DNA of 64,000 nucleotides from positions 1 through 64,000 of the forward strand of contig JAGBXO010000002.1 in assembly GCA_017629245.1 (NCBI GenBank), written 5' to 3'. Below are positions 1 to 9,866 of the stretch, in pieces. The first letter of the stretch is position 1. Each line of letters begins with the position of its first letter. The notes under the pieces are model-generated. The model saw only the letters and a list, made by a program, of their open reading frames with translations, ran no database searches and was not told where the DNA came from. The DNA is from Alphaproteobacteria bacterium. GTDB taxonomy: Bacteria > Pseudomonadota > Alphaproteobacteria > Rs-D84. A program made the position numbers and the translations under genes.

Positions 1-238
1 CCAACAAGCTAATCCAACGCGGGCACATCCATCACCGATAAATCTTTCCCGTTTCCGGCGTATGCGGTATTAGCGTTCGTTTCCAAACGTTATTCCCCAG
101 TGATGGGCAGTTTCCCACGCGTTACTCACTCGTGCGCCACTAGATCCACAAGTGCAAGCACCTGCTTCACCCGTTCGACTTGCATGCCTAAGACCTGCCG
201 CCAGCGTTCGTTCTGAGCCAGGATCAAACTCTCAAGTT
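1..238 (-). rRNA. rrs: 16S ribosomal RNA, 5' portion (gene runs off the left edge)
   Basis: Read on the minus strand, the sequence contains the universal 16S 5' motif GAGAGTTTGATCCTGGCTCA, followed by the conserved CATGCAAGTCGAACG and GAGTAACGCGTGGG blocks. Only about the first 240 nt of the rRNA lie in the window; the rest is beyond position 1. The exact mature 5' end (about 238) is inferred from the usual distance to the GAGTTTGAT motif. Confidence 0.97.
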
Positions 239-577
239 CTAAAAAAACCTGTTAAGTAAGTCCCGTGCATATTAAACAAAGCTGACATAAATCAGTTCGT
301 CTTTACATATATAATTATTCGCAAGACAAGTTTTTTAACGAGGTTTAATATGTAAACCTACTACCTGTCTAGGATATGCACTTTTGACTTAGTCAAAGTT
401 TGGATATTCCAAATTCAACTGTCTGCACATCCCTTCTTGAATTTTTGATGAGCTGCTTTTATTCACAATGTTTGCGTGTTTCACAAGAACCCGTTTCATA
501 CCGTTCGTTCCGTAAACCGCAGAATTTCAGGGGTTGAGTTTCTTTTTGTTTTGTTGTCTCAACTTGAAAGCCCGCTT
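239..577 (-). other. 16S rRNA leader (pre-rRNA 5' region)
   Basis: There is no credible ORF between the 16S 5' end and its promoter. The stretch contains a perfect 7-bp inverted repeat (TTTGACT/AGTCAAA around 383-397) and AT-rich sequence. It is most simply the transcribed leader that carries processing and antitermination signals. I could not identify a convincing boxA. Confidence 0.6.
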
Positions 578-606
578 AGTATGCGCTCTAAGTTTGAAAA
601 AGTCAA
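578..606 (-). promoter_or_regulatory. rRNA operon promoter
   Basis: On the minus strand TTGACT (601-606) and CATACT (578-583) are separated by exactly 17 bp, close to the sigma70 consensus. They lie about 340 bp upstream of the 16S gene and point toward it. No other promoter of this quality is visible in the leader. Confidence 0.75.
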
Positions 607-776
607 GCGCAATTTTAAAAAAAATTTCAAAAAATTCTTAAAAGACTTTTAAACCCGCAGAAATCCGCCATTTTTATTTTTTAACTTTTTTTATTTTTTG
701 CCTTTTCTATATTAAAAATGATTCGGAACTAGCATGTTTTTTGATTCGGTTTATGCTACGAATCGTCAAAAACATT

Positions 777-1574
777 TCAGAATCGGTACATAACCCCCAC
801 TTTTAGCATAGGATACAGCCGCAAATCCGATAGTTTACGATTCGCATCCCGCTGGGCACGCGCAACATCTGCATCCAAAGCCGCTATTGTGACTGGTGCC
901 CACACCCCCGTATCCTTATTATATATATATAGCTGTTCTTGAGGAACATCCAGCGATAATCTTGCCGGGCGATTCGTTAGCACCGCACCAATATCCATAA
1001 ACACTGAAAAACCACAAAACAAATCCAGGTCTAGCCCCGTTCCAATGTACGGTCCGCGATATGCCCAGTCTATCTTTGCTGCGCCATCAAACGCATTACC
1101 ATTGTAATAGAAATGATCGCCCGCCAGGTAAAAATAGAATCTTTGTGCAGGCGCACGTTCAATTTCCCCAAATATGGCCGCATCGAGCACTGATTGCCCC
1201 CAAGCATACCCACCAGTTATACGCCACGCGCCAGCAAACGGGAAATAATCTAATAAAACCGAACCATGCCAGGCATCTAGTTTACCTTCGTCAATTTTAA
1301 CACCGTCTCCAACATCACGACCATCACGCATATACGAATCGATCATCGAATCGATTGCAGATTTTAATGGAGTGATGCTGGCAAAGTCTGCACGCACCCC
1401 AAAATGTGACAGCCAATAATTTGCATATGACGAATTATAATACCCCAGCGCAACATTCAGACCACTGGTCGCTGACACCCCAACACCGACAGATAACCCA
1501 TGCGGAAAATTTGTCGCCGATAATGCAGGCGACACAACCAACAGCGAAAATATTACGACCAGACGCTTCATCAA
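777..1574 (-). CDS. outer-membrane beta-barrel protein, paralogue of the next gene
   Basis: A 265-aa protein with an N-terminal signal peptide (MKRLVVIFSLLVVSPALSA) and a C-terminal strand ending in aromatic-rich MYRF, the usual signature for BAM-mediated outer-membrane insertion. It is clearly paralogous to the 317-aa product of 1656-2609: both share FPHG, the GVR-DFA motif, the WAYRGPY/WKYRGPY motif and LYPMLKVG/FYPMVKLG. No exact family is recognised. Alternating hydrophobic and polar residues fit a small barrel of 8-10 strands. The sequence starts with two Met codons; either could be used. The role is unknown and a surface-exposed or structural OMP is inferred. Confidence 0.8.
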   Translation of the reverse strand: MMKRLVVIFSLLVVSPALSATNFPHGLSVGVGVSATSGLNVALGYYNSSYANYWLSHFGVRADFASITPLKSAIDSMIDSYMRDGRDVGDGVKIDEGKLDAWHGSVLLDYFPFAGAWRITGGYAWGQSVLDAAIFGEIERAPAQRFYFYLAGDHFYYNGNAFDGAAKIDWAYRGPYIGTGLDLDLFCGFSVFMDIGAVLTNRPARLSLDVPQEQLYIYNKDTGVWAPVTIAALDADVARAQRDANRKLSDLRLYPMLKVGVMYRF

Positions 1575-1655
1575 AAAAATATTACATTAAAACACACATC
1601 CAGCACAACGAGCATAAATTCCGCATTAAAAAAGCCACCCAAAGGTGGCACTTTT

Positions 1656-2609
1656 TTAGAAACGATACATAAACCCAAGTTTTACCATTGGATAGAACTT
1701 TAAATCATCCAATTCAGATTGGGCGTCTGATAATGTTTCATTTATTACTGTATTCAATTCAGGAACATCAACCGTTTCCCATGTCGTACCATTATACTGT
1801 TGCAGGTTACCCGTCGGTATATCCAGTGATAATTCGGCAGATTTATTTGTAAACACAACGCCTGCATCAACATAAATCTTTAATCCAGCAAACAAGCCAA
1901 TATCAAAACCCGTTCCCAGATATGGGCCGCGATATTTCCAATCTAAGTCTGCGCTACCGTGTACAGAATTACCAGTATATGCATATTTTTGACCAGACAA
2001 TTCAAATTCATATCTGTCAGATAAGCCATCAAATGTGCCAGCAATATTTGCAGACATATCCATATCACCAAATGCATAACCACCGGTTATACGCCAGCCA
2101 CCCAATAACCAAGAATCACCAAATGGATAAAAGTCAACCAAGGCCGCAAAGTGCGATGCATCCATTTCTCCGTCTGCAATCGTCAGATTGTCGCCAATAT
2201 CAATTCCATCATCACCCATTACAGTATCAATACCATCGTTTATTAGGGATTTGATTGGTTTTGTTGTGGCAAAATCAAGACGAACCCCGAATCTTTTTGC
2301 CCAGAATGAATCAAATTCTTTGTTTGCATAACCAATAAAACCATTCAGACCACCAGTAGCAGAAATACCCGCACCAATCTGAACACCGTGTGGAAATGCA
2401 ATTTTTTCAGAATGTTTGGCGGCCGCATATTCTTGCTTTAATTCTGATTTGATTTCATCTTTAAATTCTTGTTTCAGTTTTATTTTTTCCGCATCTGTTA
2501 GTTTATGTTCAACAACCATATCCGACTTTGATGCATCAGATTGTGCTGTCTCTGCAAATCCAGGCAAAGCTATGATTGACAGTAACGCAATAATTGATAA
2601 TTTTTTCAT
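1656..2609 (-). CDS. outer-membrane beta-barrel protein with N-terminal charged extension
   Basis: A 317-aa protein with a signal peptide (MKKLSIIALLSIIALPGFA), then about 50 residues rich in Lys/Glu/Asp (predicted helical, possibly coiled coil or peptidoglycan-facing), then a barrel domain homologous to the neighbouring 777-1574 product. It ends in FMYRF, typical of outer-membrane proteins. The two genes are in tandem on the same strand, about 80 bp apart, which points to a local duplication. The charged extension is the main difference between the copies. Function is not assignable from sequence alone. Confidence 0.82.
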   Translation of the reverse strand: MKKLSIIALLSIIALPGFAETAQSDASKSDMVVEHKLTDAEKIKLKQEFKDEIKSELKQEYAAAKHSEKIAFPHGVQIGAGISATGGLNGFIGYANKEFDSFWAKRFGVRLDFATTKPIKSLINDGIDTVMGDDGIDIGDNLTIADGEMDASHFAALVDFYPFGDSWLLGGWRITGGYAFGDMDMSANIAGTFDGLSDRYEFELSGQKYAYTGNSVHGSADLDWKYRGPYLGTGFDIGLFAGLKIYVDAGVVFTNKSAELSLDIPTGNLQQYNGTTWETVDVPELNTVINETLSDAQSELDDLKFYPMVKLGFMYRF

Positions 2610-2731
2610 TCGTCTTCCTTTTGGTATTGTGAATACATTCTATACTATAATCTGCCAAAGAAAAAACCACAATAGAAAAGGTATTGAAAAACCTGTTTTA
2701 AACAATTCTTTTTTGTGATATAATTGTAGGC

Positions 2732-4141
2732 ATGAAAACCAAGATATTTATTTTTTCGTCCCTGCTGTGTATATGTGGGGCGTTTGGGGCACGTGCATCA
2801 GACTGCACGGGGCCCGATTGTGATATTCAACCATTAGTGTTTGAAGAATTTGAATGGACCCAGGAGCAGCCAACTGCAATTGTCGTGGCGATGCCAACAC
2901 CCGTTGCACCACAGGCAACATGGATGGAATCTGACCCAAAGGTGGCGCAAATGCCCGCAACAACAGTACCTGTTGTGCCACAATATGCAGAACCTGTACA
3001 AATGATTGCAGACGACCAGATACCAATGCGCACAGTAAAAATGCTGTCTATAAAACCTGTGCCAGAAGACACACGCCCTGCCCTGTGGGATGGCGTACAT
3101 GGTCAATATGTTGGCGCAAACACCGATAAAACCGTAGACTGGCGTGATGGCGTACCAATTTGGGACGAATCTATCAACAGTTATAAATATAAAGATTTTT
3201 CAGATTGGTATCTAAAGCCAACACCCGAAATCTATGTTCGCGAAATTTCACACGAAGAAGCAGAAACAATAGACCCGGCGGAATTATACAAATTAAATAT
3301 GGAAGATGCTGCCGCAACACGTGCGCGTGTTGAAGAGTTACTGGCACCACAAAAGCCGTCAGGAAATCTGTGGTTTACAAAAACAGAATCAGAATCTGAT
3401 ACAGTTGATGTAAAATTAAAACCAGCGACCGTAGATGAACGTGTGGCCGCATTTACACAAAAAAAACAGCAGATTGTTGAACCAAAGCCAGAATACACTG
3501 CCCAGGATATGACGGCAGTCGTAGAAGAAACATTCGGTTTTGACGACGGTTGCCCTTTCGAATCGGAAACAGAATGCGCGATATGGCGCAGAAAGCCGAT
3601 TGTGCGCGAAACTGTTTCGCCACGCAGCAAAAAATTGCGCGATATTAATATGGCAGAATTTGTTGATGTGGCGTACTGCAACAAAGATATTGATGCGTCA
3701 CATCCTGTGGCAGCACCATTGTTAAATCGCTATAAAATGCTGATGCGTTCTGCCCAGGCGTGCTGCACCGACGGGATGGCGTACGCACTGAAACAGGCCG
3801 GTGCCAGCGACGGTTTGGTTTATAAATTCTTATCAGATGACGCAAACTTCTATGGGTTTGGGGCACGCTGTTTGATGATGACAGACCATGATTTGGATAC
3901 AAAATACCCAAATACCGCGACCGCAGTTGTGGCAGCCGATGTTCGTAACGGATGCCTGTGCCGTGGCCGTCAATGGTTCAATGCGATGTTGGCGCCGTTC
4001 CAACAGGCGTACGACGCTTTGCCAGAATTTAAGGACGCAAAGTTTAACTATACATATAAGGACGGCTTGCAAAGAACAATAACCGTTTCAATAAATAATG
4101 ATGTACAGAATGTTTTAAAACAATTAGAACAGTGCCCATAA
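2732..4141 (+). CDS. secreted protein of unknown function with conserved cysteines
   Basis: A 469-aa product. Residues 1-22 form a signal peptide (hydrophobic core IFIFSSLLCICGAFG, cleavage likely after ARA-S). The mature N-terminus carries CTGPDC, then a long Pro/Thr/Val-rich low-complexity stretch (about residues 45-110), then a C-terminal region (about 270-469) with at least nine Cys in short spacings (for example CPFESETEC, QACC, CLCRG), suggesting disulfides in the periplasm or outside. A TATAAT box lies just upstream (2719-2724). It is transcribed divergently from the OMP pair and ends at a strong terminator. I do not recognise the family. Confidence 0.75.
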   Translation: MKTKIFIFSSLLCICGAFGARASDCTGPDCDIQPLVFEEFEWTQEQPTAIVVAMPTPVAPQATWMESDPKVAQMPATTVPVVPQYAEPVQMIADDQIPMRTVKMLSIKPVPEDTRPALWDGVHGQYVGANTDKTVDWRDGVPIWDESINSYKYKDFSDWYLKPTPEIYVREISHEEAETIDPAELYKLNMEDAAATRARVEELLAPQKPSGNLWFTKTESESDTVDVKLKPATVDERVAAFTQKKQQIVEPKPEYTAQDMTAVVEETFGFDDGCPFESETECAIWRRKPIVRETVSPRSKKLRDINMAEFVDVAYCNKDIDASHPVAAPLLNRYKMLMRSAQACCTDGMAYALKQAGASDGLVYKFLSDDANFYGFGARCLMMTDHDLDTKYPNTATAVVAADVRNGCLCRGRQWFNAMLAPFQQAYDALPEFKDAKFNYTYKDGLQRTITVSINNDVQNVLKQLEQCP

Positions 4142-4142
4142 A

Positions 4143-4169
4143 AATCCCCCGATTTGGGGGATTTTTTTT
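4143..4169. terminator. bidirectional intrinsic terminator
   Basis: Stem AATCCCCC/GGGGGATT with loop GATTT, flanked by A- and T-runs, between the convergent ends of the secreted protein gene (+) and fabZ (-). Confidence 0.9.
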
Positions 4170-4614
4170 AATTTGCAGGAACCGCTTTTTGTAGAACAGC
4201 AGTAAACGTTGCCTCTGCTACCTTTTTACCACCAACAAACGCCAATCCATGGAATTTATGCAATTTCATTTTGGTCATCAACAATTCAACATGCAATTCT
4301 AGTTTGTCGCCTGGACGCACCATATGCGAAAACTTAATCTTTTCCATTGTAGTAAAGTACCCAAGCATTCCTGGACGTTCCGCAGGTTCCAGTCTTTTAA
4401 ATGCAACATAGCATGCGGTTTGCGCCAACGCTTCGACTTGTAATACACCAGGCATAATTGGATCGCCCGGGAAATGACCTGCACACCAAAATTCATCGTC
4501 ACGAACATATTTTATACCAACTGCACTGGTGTCATTATATTCACGAATTTCATCAACCAGTCGCATATCACCACGATGGGGTATTATTTTTTCAATTTCT
4601 TGTGCATCAATCAT
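4168..4614 (-). CDS. fabZ: 3-hydroxyacyl-[acyl-carrier-protein] dehydratase FabZ
   Basis: A 148-aa hot-dog-fold enzyme that dehydrates (3R)-hydroxyacyl-ACP in type II fatty-acid synthesis. The diagnostic active-site block AGHFPGDPIMPGVLQVEA (about residues 49-66) is present with the catalytic His and Glu, as is the N-terminal IPHRGDMRLVDEI segment, which in most FabZ reads HRYPFLLVD. It lies 17 bp downstream of lpxD on the same strand, the standard lpxD-fabZ arrangement. lpxA and lpxB, which usually follow, are absent here because the gene converges on an unrelated neighbour. Confidence 0.95.
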   Translation of the reverse strand: MIDAQEIEKIIPHRGDMRLVDEIREYNDTSAVGIKYVRDDEFWCAGHFPGDPIMPGVLQVEALAQTACYVAFKRLEPAERPGMLGYFTTMEKIKFSHMVRPGDKLELHVELLMTKMKLHKFHGLAFVGGKKVAEATFTAVLQKAVPAN

Positions 4615-4631
4615 TGAATTTTCCTTTCCTG

Positions 4632-5675
4632 TTATTTTTTCGCATTTTTACGCAACCATGCATAATGACGCATAAATTCTGTGCCTGGTCCCGCCGGATA
4701 ACCCATGTGCGATTCGCCATCTGGGATGTTGCGGAACACACCACTGTTTGCACCGACGGACGCGTCATTACCAATTTTGACCCCGTTTGCCACACCAACA
4801 TGTCCGCCCAGCAGCGCGCGGTCACCAACCACGACACCGCCCGCCAGGCCAACACCACTGGCCAAGAAACATTCGTCACCAATAACAACACCATGTGCAA
4901 TCTGGCACAGATTGTCAATTTTGGTTCCATTGCCAACACGGGTGTCCGTCATTGCACCACGGTCAATGCATGTATTCGCACCAACCGACACGCGTTCGCC
5001 CAACACAACACGACCAACATGTGGTATGAATATGTTTTTACCATTTTGACGGGTGTATCCAAAACCGTCTTTACCAATAACTGCATTTGCATTAATTACA
5101 CTGTTTGCACCAATTGTTGCGTTTTCAATGTGCGCTCCACTGTGCACAACCGTACCACGCCCCAAAACAACGCCACGCCCGATAAATGCACCGGGGTATA
5201 TTTTTACCTCAGGCTCAATCGTTGCACCACGTTCAATTGTTGCAAACTGTCCGACGTAGACTGTGCGTTTTTTACGAAAAAAAACACCACGATCTATATG
5301 TGCATTCTTGCTGATGCCAAAACGTGGCTTTTCCCGATAGATTTCGCCCAATATTTTTACAATATTTCCGCGAGGACTATCCGTTATCAGCAATGTTGCC
5401 CCGCGTGGTGCATGCGATGCCATTTCAGGCTGAACCAAAATAACGGTTGCGCGCGTATTTTCCAACACAGAAATCGGCAATATTTTAAATGCATTACTGT
5501 TCTGTTCTGTTGAATAGAACGCAAGTTGTCCACCACGCGCATCTGCGATTGGTGCGACACCGCGCACAGGCGCATTTGCATCGCCACGTAATTCCAGACC
5601 AAACTTGGCCGCCAATGCACCGGCTGTGGTTTTGTTTGCCGCCGGCCCGAACAAAGATCTTAATATTTTCATCAT
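4632..5675 (-). CDS. lpxD: UDP-3-O-(3-hydroxyacyl)glucosamine N-acyltransferase LpxD
   Basis: Third acyl-transfer step of lipid A synthesis. The long left-handed beta-helix is visible as many hexapeptide repeats ([39 protein letters not shown]). The middle carries the conserved [11 protein letters not shown]...[10 protein letters not shown] segment, and an N-terminal uridine-binding-type domain contains [10 protein letters not shown] chose the Met at 5675 (347 aa). The frame stays open to 5714, but that 13-residue extension (FFFIYNRP) is not LpxD-like. A second Met follows at 5672, and no clear Shine-Dalgarno separates the options. The presence of fabZ next door supports an LPS-making cell envelope. 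Confidence 0.93.
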   Translation of the reverse strand: MMKILRSLFGPAANKTTAGALAAKFGLELRGDANAPVRGVAPIADARGGQLAFYSTEQNSNAFKILPISVLENTRATVILVQPEMASHAPRGATLLITDSPRGNIVKILGEIYREKPRFGISKNAHIDRGVFFRKKRTVYVGQFATIERGATIEPEVKIYPGAFIGRGVVLGRGTVVHSGAHIENATIGANSVINANAVIGKDGFGYTRQNGKNIFIPHVGRVVLGERVSVGANTCIDRGAMTDTRVGNGTKIDNLCQIAHGVVIGDECFLASGVGLAGGVVVGDRALLGGHVGVANGVKIGNDASVGANSGVFRNIPDGESHMGYPAGPGTEFMRHYAWLRKNAKK

Positions 5676-5739
5676 AGCAGGTCGATTATAGATAAAAAAA
5701 AATCTGTTCGCCACATTTTTATAAATATTCAGATTTTAC

Positions 5740-5767
5740 TTGCGTTTTTCCGAATCGTCTTTATAAT
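5740..5767 (+). promoter_or_regulatory. promoter of the nusA-infB operon
   Basis: TTGCGT (5740-5745), a 16-bp spacer and TATAAT (5762-5767) lie 95 bp upstream of nusA. rimP, which normally precedes nusA, is missing, so nusA seems to be the first gene of its operon here. Confidence 0.6.
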
Positions 5768-5796
5768 ATGTTGTGTTCTTAAATAAATTTTTAAGG

Positions 5797-5820
5797 GCGG
5801 GGTTCGGAAACAAACCCCGC
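5797..5820 (+). promoter_or_regulatory. leader hairpin upstream of nusA
   Basis: GCGGGGTT/AACCCCGC forms a GC-rich 8-bp stem with an 8-nt loop in the nusA 5' UTR, followed by TCTTTC. It could act as a weak attenuator or protein-binding site; NusA is known to autoregulate in other bacteria. The T-run is interrupted, so efficient termination is doubtful. Confidence 0.5.
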
Positions 5821-5861
5821 TCTTTCAATAAGACATACAATAAACGCGAAGGAGTATATAA

Positions 5862-7400
5862 ATGTCTTTTGTATCTATGCCACGTCAGGACTTGTTGCTT
5901 GCGATTGAATCGCTGGCCCAGGAAAAACAAATTGACCGTGAAATTGTTATTGAATCGTTAGAAGTTGCAATTGCAAAAATTGCCAAGCATAAATATGGCG
6001 AAGAATTTAATATCACAGCACAGATTGACCGCAGAAATGGTGCAATCTATGTAAAGCGCTTGTTTGATGTCATTGAATCACCTGAAGCAGCCGGTGAAGA
6101 ATACAATCCAAATACTATGCTGACTGTTGCCCAGGCAAAAAAATATGCAAAGAACCCGGTTGTTGGTGATGTCGTTGAAGATTCTCTGCCAGAACCAGAA
6201 TTTGGTCGTATGGCTTTCCAAACAGCAAAGCAAATTATGACCACACGCGTTCGCGATGCAGAAAAAGGTCGCCAATTTGAAGAATTTAAAGACACAATTG
6301 GTGATATTGTTAACGGAGTTGTAAAACGCGTTGAATTTGGTAATGTCTTTGTTGATATTAATGGCAAGGCCGAAGGATATATCAAAGGAACAGAATTAAT
6401 CCCGGGCGAACGCCTGGCAGTTGGTGATCGTGTGCGCGCATTGATTATGGATGTTGCGCGTTCAAATACAGGACCACAGATTTTCTTGACCCGCACACAT
6501 CCAATGTTTATGGAAAAATTATTTGTTCAAGAAGTACCAGAAATATATGAAGGCATTATCAAAATTAAATCTGTTGCACGTGCGCCTGGCTCACATGCAA
6601 AAATTGCTGTTGAAACCGCTGACCCTTCTATTGATGCAGTTGGTATGACCGTTGGCATCAAGGGGACACGTATTCAGCCGGTTATTAACGAATGTCACGG
6701 CGAAAAGATTGATGTTATCTTGTATTCTGAAGATCCTGCGGTGTTTATTGTTAATGCAATGCAACCTGCCAAGGTCGCTAAGATTATCGTTGACGAAGAT
6801 ACACGTAGCGCAGCCGTTGTTGTAAACGAAGATCAACAATCATTGGCAATTGGTCGTCGTGGACAGAATGTCCGTCTGGCATCACAATTGACAGGCTGGA
6901 ATATCGATGTTATGAACGAAACCGAAGAACAAGAACGTCGTGCCAAAGAATTTAAAGAAAAGACAGAACTGTTTATCGGCGGTCTGGACGTTGATGAAAT
7001 GATTGCCCAACTGCTGATTACCGAAGGGTTCCGCACAATTGAAGAAATCGCATTCGTTGATATTGCAGAGTTGGAAGAAATCGAAGGATTTAATTCAGAA
7101 CTGGCGGCAGAATTGCAGAAACGCGCGAAAGATTATCTGAATAAAATCGAACAAGACTATATTGATGCAGGTCACAAAATCGGCATGCAGGACGACTTGT
7201 TGAACTTTGACTTTATCAAACGTCCAACAATCATGAAGCTGGGGCAGTTAGGTATTAAATCGCTGGAAGATTTGGCCGATCTGGCAACAGATGAATTGGT
7301 CGAAATCCTGGGCGAAGATACAGTTAGCAATCGCCTGGCTGGCCGCATAATTATGAAAGCGCGCGAAATTGCATATGGGATAACCAAAGATAATGAATAA
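5862..7400 (+). CDS. nusA: transcription termination/antitermination factor NusA
   Basis: A 512-aa RNA polymerase-associated factor acting in pausing, intrinsic termination and rRNA antitermination. In order: N-terminal RNAP-binding domain (about 1-130), S1 domain (about 140-205, GVVKRVEFGNVFVDI), KH domains (EGIIKIKSVARAPGSHAKIAV and SLAIGRRGQNVRLASQLTGWNIDV), and C-terminal acidic helix-hairpin repeats (LLITEGFRTIEEIA; LGQLGIKSLEDLADL), the proteobacterial NusA architecture. A good ribosome-binding site (GAAGGAG) precedes the ATG. It is followed 24 bp later by infB, the conserved nusA-infB order; the small ylxR gene often found between them is absent. Confidence 0.98.
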   Translation: MSFVSMPRQDLLLAIESLAQEKQIDREIVIESLEVAIAKIAKHKYGEEFNITAQIDRRNGAIYVKRLFDVIESPEAAGEEYNPNTMLTVAQAKKYAKNPVVGDVVEDSLPEPEFGRMAFQTAKQIMTTRVRDAEKGRQFEEFKDTIGDIVNGVVKRVEFGNVFVDINGKAEGYIKGTELIPGERLAVGDRVRALIMDVARSNTGPQIFLTRTHPMFMEKLFVQEVPEIYEGIIKIKSVARAPGSHAKIAVETADPSIDAVGMTVGIKGTRIQPVINECHGEKIDVILYSEDPAVFIVNAMQPAKVAKIIVDEDTRSAAVVVNEDQQSLAIGRRGQNVRLASQLTGWNIDVMNETEEQERRAKEFKEKTELFIGGLDVDEMIAQLLITEGFRTIEEIAFVDIAELEEIEGFNSELAAELQKRAKDYLNKIEQDYIDAGHKIGMQDDLLNFDFIKRPTIMKLGQLGIKSLEDLADLATDELVEILGEDTVSNRLAGRIIMKAREIAYGITKDNE

Positions 7401-7424
7401 AAAAACTGATGGAGTTGTTTTAAC

Positions 7425-9836
7425 ATGGCGACATTAACACTTGGAAAATCTGTAACAACTGATGCTGTTCGCAGCAAGAAAGGCGATGCGGTGTTCGTAG
7501 AACGCCGTCGCCGTGTTGTTGCACCAAACAGCAAAGAACTGCGTGACGAACCCGTTGCGCCGGCAACACCAAAGAATGCCGCCGATGAAAAATTGCGCGC
7601 GGTGTTGGCTGCTGCCAAAGCACGCGAAGAAGAACGCAAAAAACGCGAAGCCGAAGAAGCAGCGGCACGCGCGGCACGTGATGCGGAAATTGAACGCGAA
7701 AACCGCGAATATGAACAGGTAAAATCACAGTTGGCAGCACGTGAAAATATCACCAAAGAAACTGAAGCTGAATCTACAGAAGAGACGTCACAACCCAAGG
7801 CAAAAACTGTACAACAGCCAAAGGTATTTACAAATAATGCGGTCGCAGGTGCAAATCGTGGTAAAAACCGTGGCGCGGAAGATGAAGATTCACGCCCAGG
7901 TAAGTTTAATAATTCAAAGAAAGATTTCAAAAAGTCTGGAAAGATTCACCTGCATGATATTGTTATGGGTGATGGCGAAGATGATGATGAAATCGGTCTG
8001 CGTGGCGCAAACCGTCGTCGGTCTGAAGCATCGCTGAAACGATTCCGTGAAAAAGCACGCGCGGTGTTTTCAGCCCCACAAAAGGTTGAACGCGTTGTCA
8101 ATCTGGGTGATACGATTACGGTAAAAGACCTGGCAGCAGCAATGGCTGAAAAGGTTGGCAATGTTATCAAAAAACTGATGGAAATGGGTATGATGGTATC
8201 TGTTAACCAATCTATTGATGCAGATACTGCCGAATTAATTGCGGGCGAATTTGGCGCAACCGTTAAACGCGTTGTGGTCAAACCATATGCAGATATTTTG
8301 GAACGTGAACCAAACCCAGAACAGTTAACACCCCGCGCACCGGTTGTGACGGTTGTGGGACATGTTGACCACGGTAAAACATCACTGCTGGATGCGTTCC
8401 GTAATGCGAATGTTGCCGCAGGTGAAGCAGGCGGTATTACCCAGCATGTATCTTCGTATGAAGTAAAAACAAATTCAGGGCAAATGATAACATTCCTGGA
8501 TACACCAGGGCATGAAACATTTACTGCGATGCGTGCACGCGGTGCCCAAATGGCAGATATTGTTGTGTTGGTTGTGGCAGCAAACGATTCAATCATGCCA
8601 CAGACAATTGAAGCAATTAACCATATTCGCGCGGCAAATGTTCCATTTATCGTCGCAATTAATAAAATCGACCTGCCTGAGGCAAATCCAATGCGTGTAA
8701 AAACAGACCTGTTGCAACAGGAAGTTCAGGTTGAAGAAATGGGCGGCGATGTTCAATGTGTTGAAATTTCTGCGACCAAGAAAATCGGATTGGATAAATT
8801 AGAAGACGCGATTTTATTACAGGCAGAAATGATGGAATTAAAGGCGGATGCAGAAATGCCTGCGGTTGCATATGTTGTTGAGGCCAAACAAGAAAAAGGT
8901 TTGGGGTCTGTTGCAACGGTTCTGATGCGCCAGGGCACTTTAAAGATTGGCGATGTATTTGTTGTCGGTGAAACATTTGGTCGTGTGCGCGGTCTGATTA
9001 ATTCTGCGGGCGAACGCGTAAAATCTGTACGCCCAGGTCAGCCTGCGGTTGTATTGGGTTTGAACGCGGTCCCAGGTGCAGGTGATGAACTGCGCGTTAT
9101 GGAGACAGAAGCGCAAACACGCGAAGTGGCCGCATATCGTGCACAGCAAACAAAGGATAAGGCGAATGCTGTTAAACGCTCGTCCTTGGAAGAATTGTTT
9201 GCAAAACGCGACGAATCCAAGAAATTGATATTGCCGATTATCCTGCGTGCTGACGTTCAGGGTTCTGTCGAAGCAATTTCTGATATGATAAAAGACATTA
9301 ATACGGATAAGGTGGGCGTTGAAATCTTGTCATCTGGCGTTGGTCAGATTACCGAAGGAGATATTCGTCTGGCAACGGCATCGGGCGCAGTTATTATTGC
9401 GTTTAATGTCCGTGCAGATTCCGTGGTTCGCGATATGGCACGCAGCAACGGCATAGACATTCGTTATCACAGTGTTGTATATCGTATTACAGATGAAATC
9501 AAAGAAATCTTGTCTGGTAAACTGGCACCAGAAAAACGTGAAACATTTATCGGATATGCCGATGTTATCGCGCTGTTTACCGTTGGCAAAGGTGTACGCG
9601 TTGCAGGATGTCGTATGACCGAAGGCGTTATTAAAAAAGATGCTTTTGTTCGTCTGTTGCGCAACAACATTGTTATATATGATGGAAAAATCGGACAACT
9701 GCGCCGTGAAAAGAACGAAGTCAAAGAAGTATCTGGTGGCGTTGAATTCGGTATGTCTTTTGATAAATATAATGATTTAAAAGAAGGCGACCGTGTTGAA
9801 TGTTACGAGGTAGAAGAGATTCGTGCACAGTTATAA
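7425..9836 (+). CDS. infB: translation initiation factor IF-2
   Basis: An 803-aa GTPase that brings fMet-tRNA to the 30S subunit. The charged N-terminal region (residues 50-230, Glu/Arg/Ala-rich helix then basic linker) is followed by the IF2_N-type domain, the G domain with GHVDHGKTS (G1, about residue 311), DTPGHE (G3) and NKID (G4), then domains II-IV ending in [11 protein letters not shown]. Length is within the normal range of 740-990 aa. It is transcribed with nusA and ends at a strong terminator. Confidence 0.98.
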   Translation: MATLTLGKSVTTDAVRSKKGDAVFVERRRRVVAPNSKELRDEPVAPATPKNAADEKLRAVLAAAKAREEERKKREAEEAAARAARDAEIERENREYEQVKSQLAARENITKETEAESTEETSQPKAKTVQQPKVFTNNAVAGANRGKNRGAEDEDSRPGKFNNSKKDFKKSGKIHLHDIVMGDGEDDDEIGLRGANRRRSEASLKRFREKARAVFSAPQKVERVVNLGDTITVKDLAAAMAEKVGNVIKKLMEMGMMVSVNQSIDADTAELIAGEFGATVKRVVVKPYADILEREPNPEQLTPRAPVVTVVGHVDHGKTSLLDAFRNANVAAGEAGGITQHVSSYEVKTNSGQMITFLDTPGHETFTAMRARGAQMADIVVLVVAANDSIMPQTIEAINHIRAANVPFIVAINKIDLPEANPMRVKTDLLQQEVQVEEMGGDVQCVEISATKKIGLDKLEDAILLQAEMMELKADAEMPAVAYVVEAKQEKGLGSVATVLMRQGTLKIGDVFVVGETFGRVRGLINSAGERVKSVRPGQPAVVLGLNAVPGAGDELRVMETEAQTREVAAYRAQQTKDKANAVKRSSLEELFAKRDESKKLILPIILRADVQGSVEAISDMIKDINTDKVGVEILSSGVGQITEGDIRLATASGAVIIAFNVRADSVVRDMARSNGIDIRYHSVVYRITDEIKEILSGKLAPEKRETFIGYADVIALFTVGKGVRVAGCRMTEGVIKKDAFVRLLRNNIVIYDGKIGQLRREKNEVKEVSGGVEFGMSFDKYNDLKEGDRVECYEVEEIRAQL

Positions 9837-9842
9837 AAAAAT

Positions 9843-9866
9843 CCGCCCGTTTGGGCGGTTTTTTTA
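9843..9866. terminator. bidirectional terminator between infB and the ABC permease gene
   Basis: Stem CCGCCC/GGGCGG with loop GTTT, preceded by six A and followed by eight T, between converging genes. Confidence 0.9.

Noticed and set aside
4458-5513. 351-aa open frame on the plus strand
   Set aside because: It is antisense to lpxD, His/Cys/Thr-rich and lacks a ribosome-binding site; lpxD hexapeptide repeats on the other strand explain the open frame.
7172-7930. 252-aa reverse frame across nusA and infB
   Set aside because: Ser/Arg-rich low-complexity product antisense to the charged IF-2 N-terminus; no start signals.
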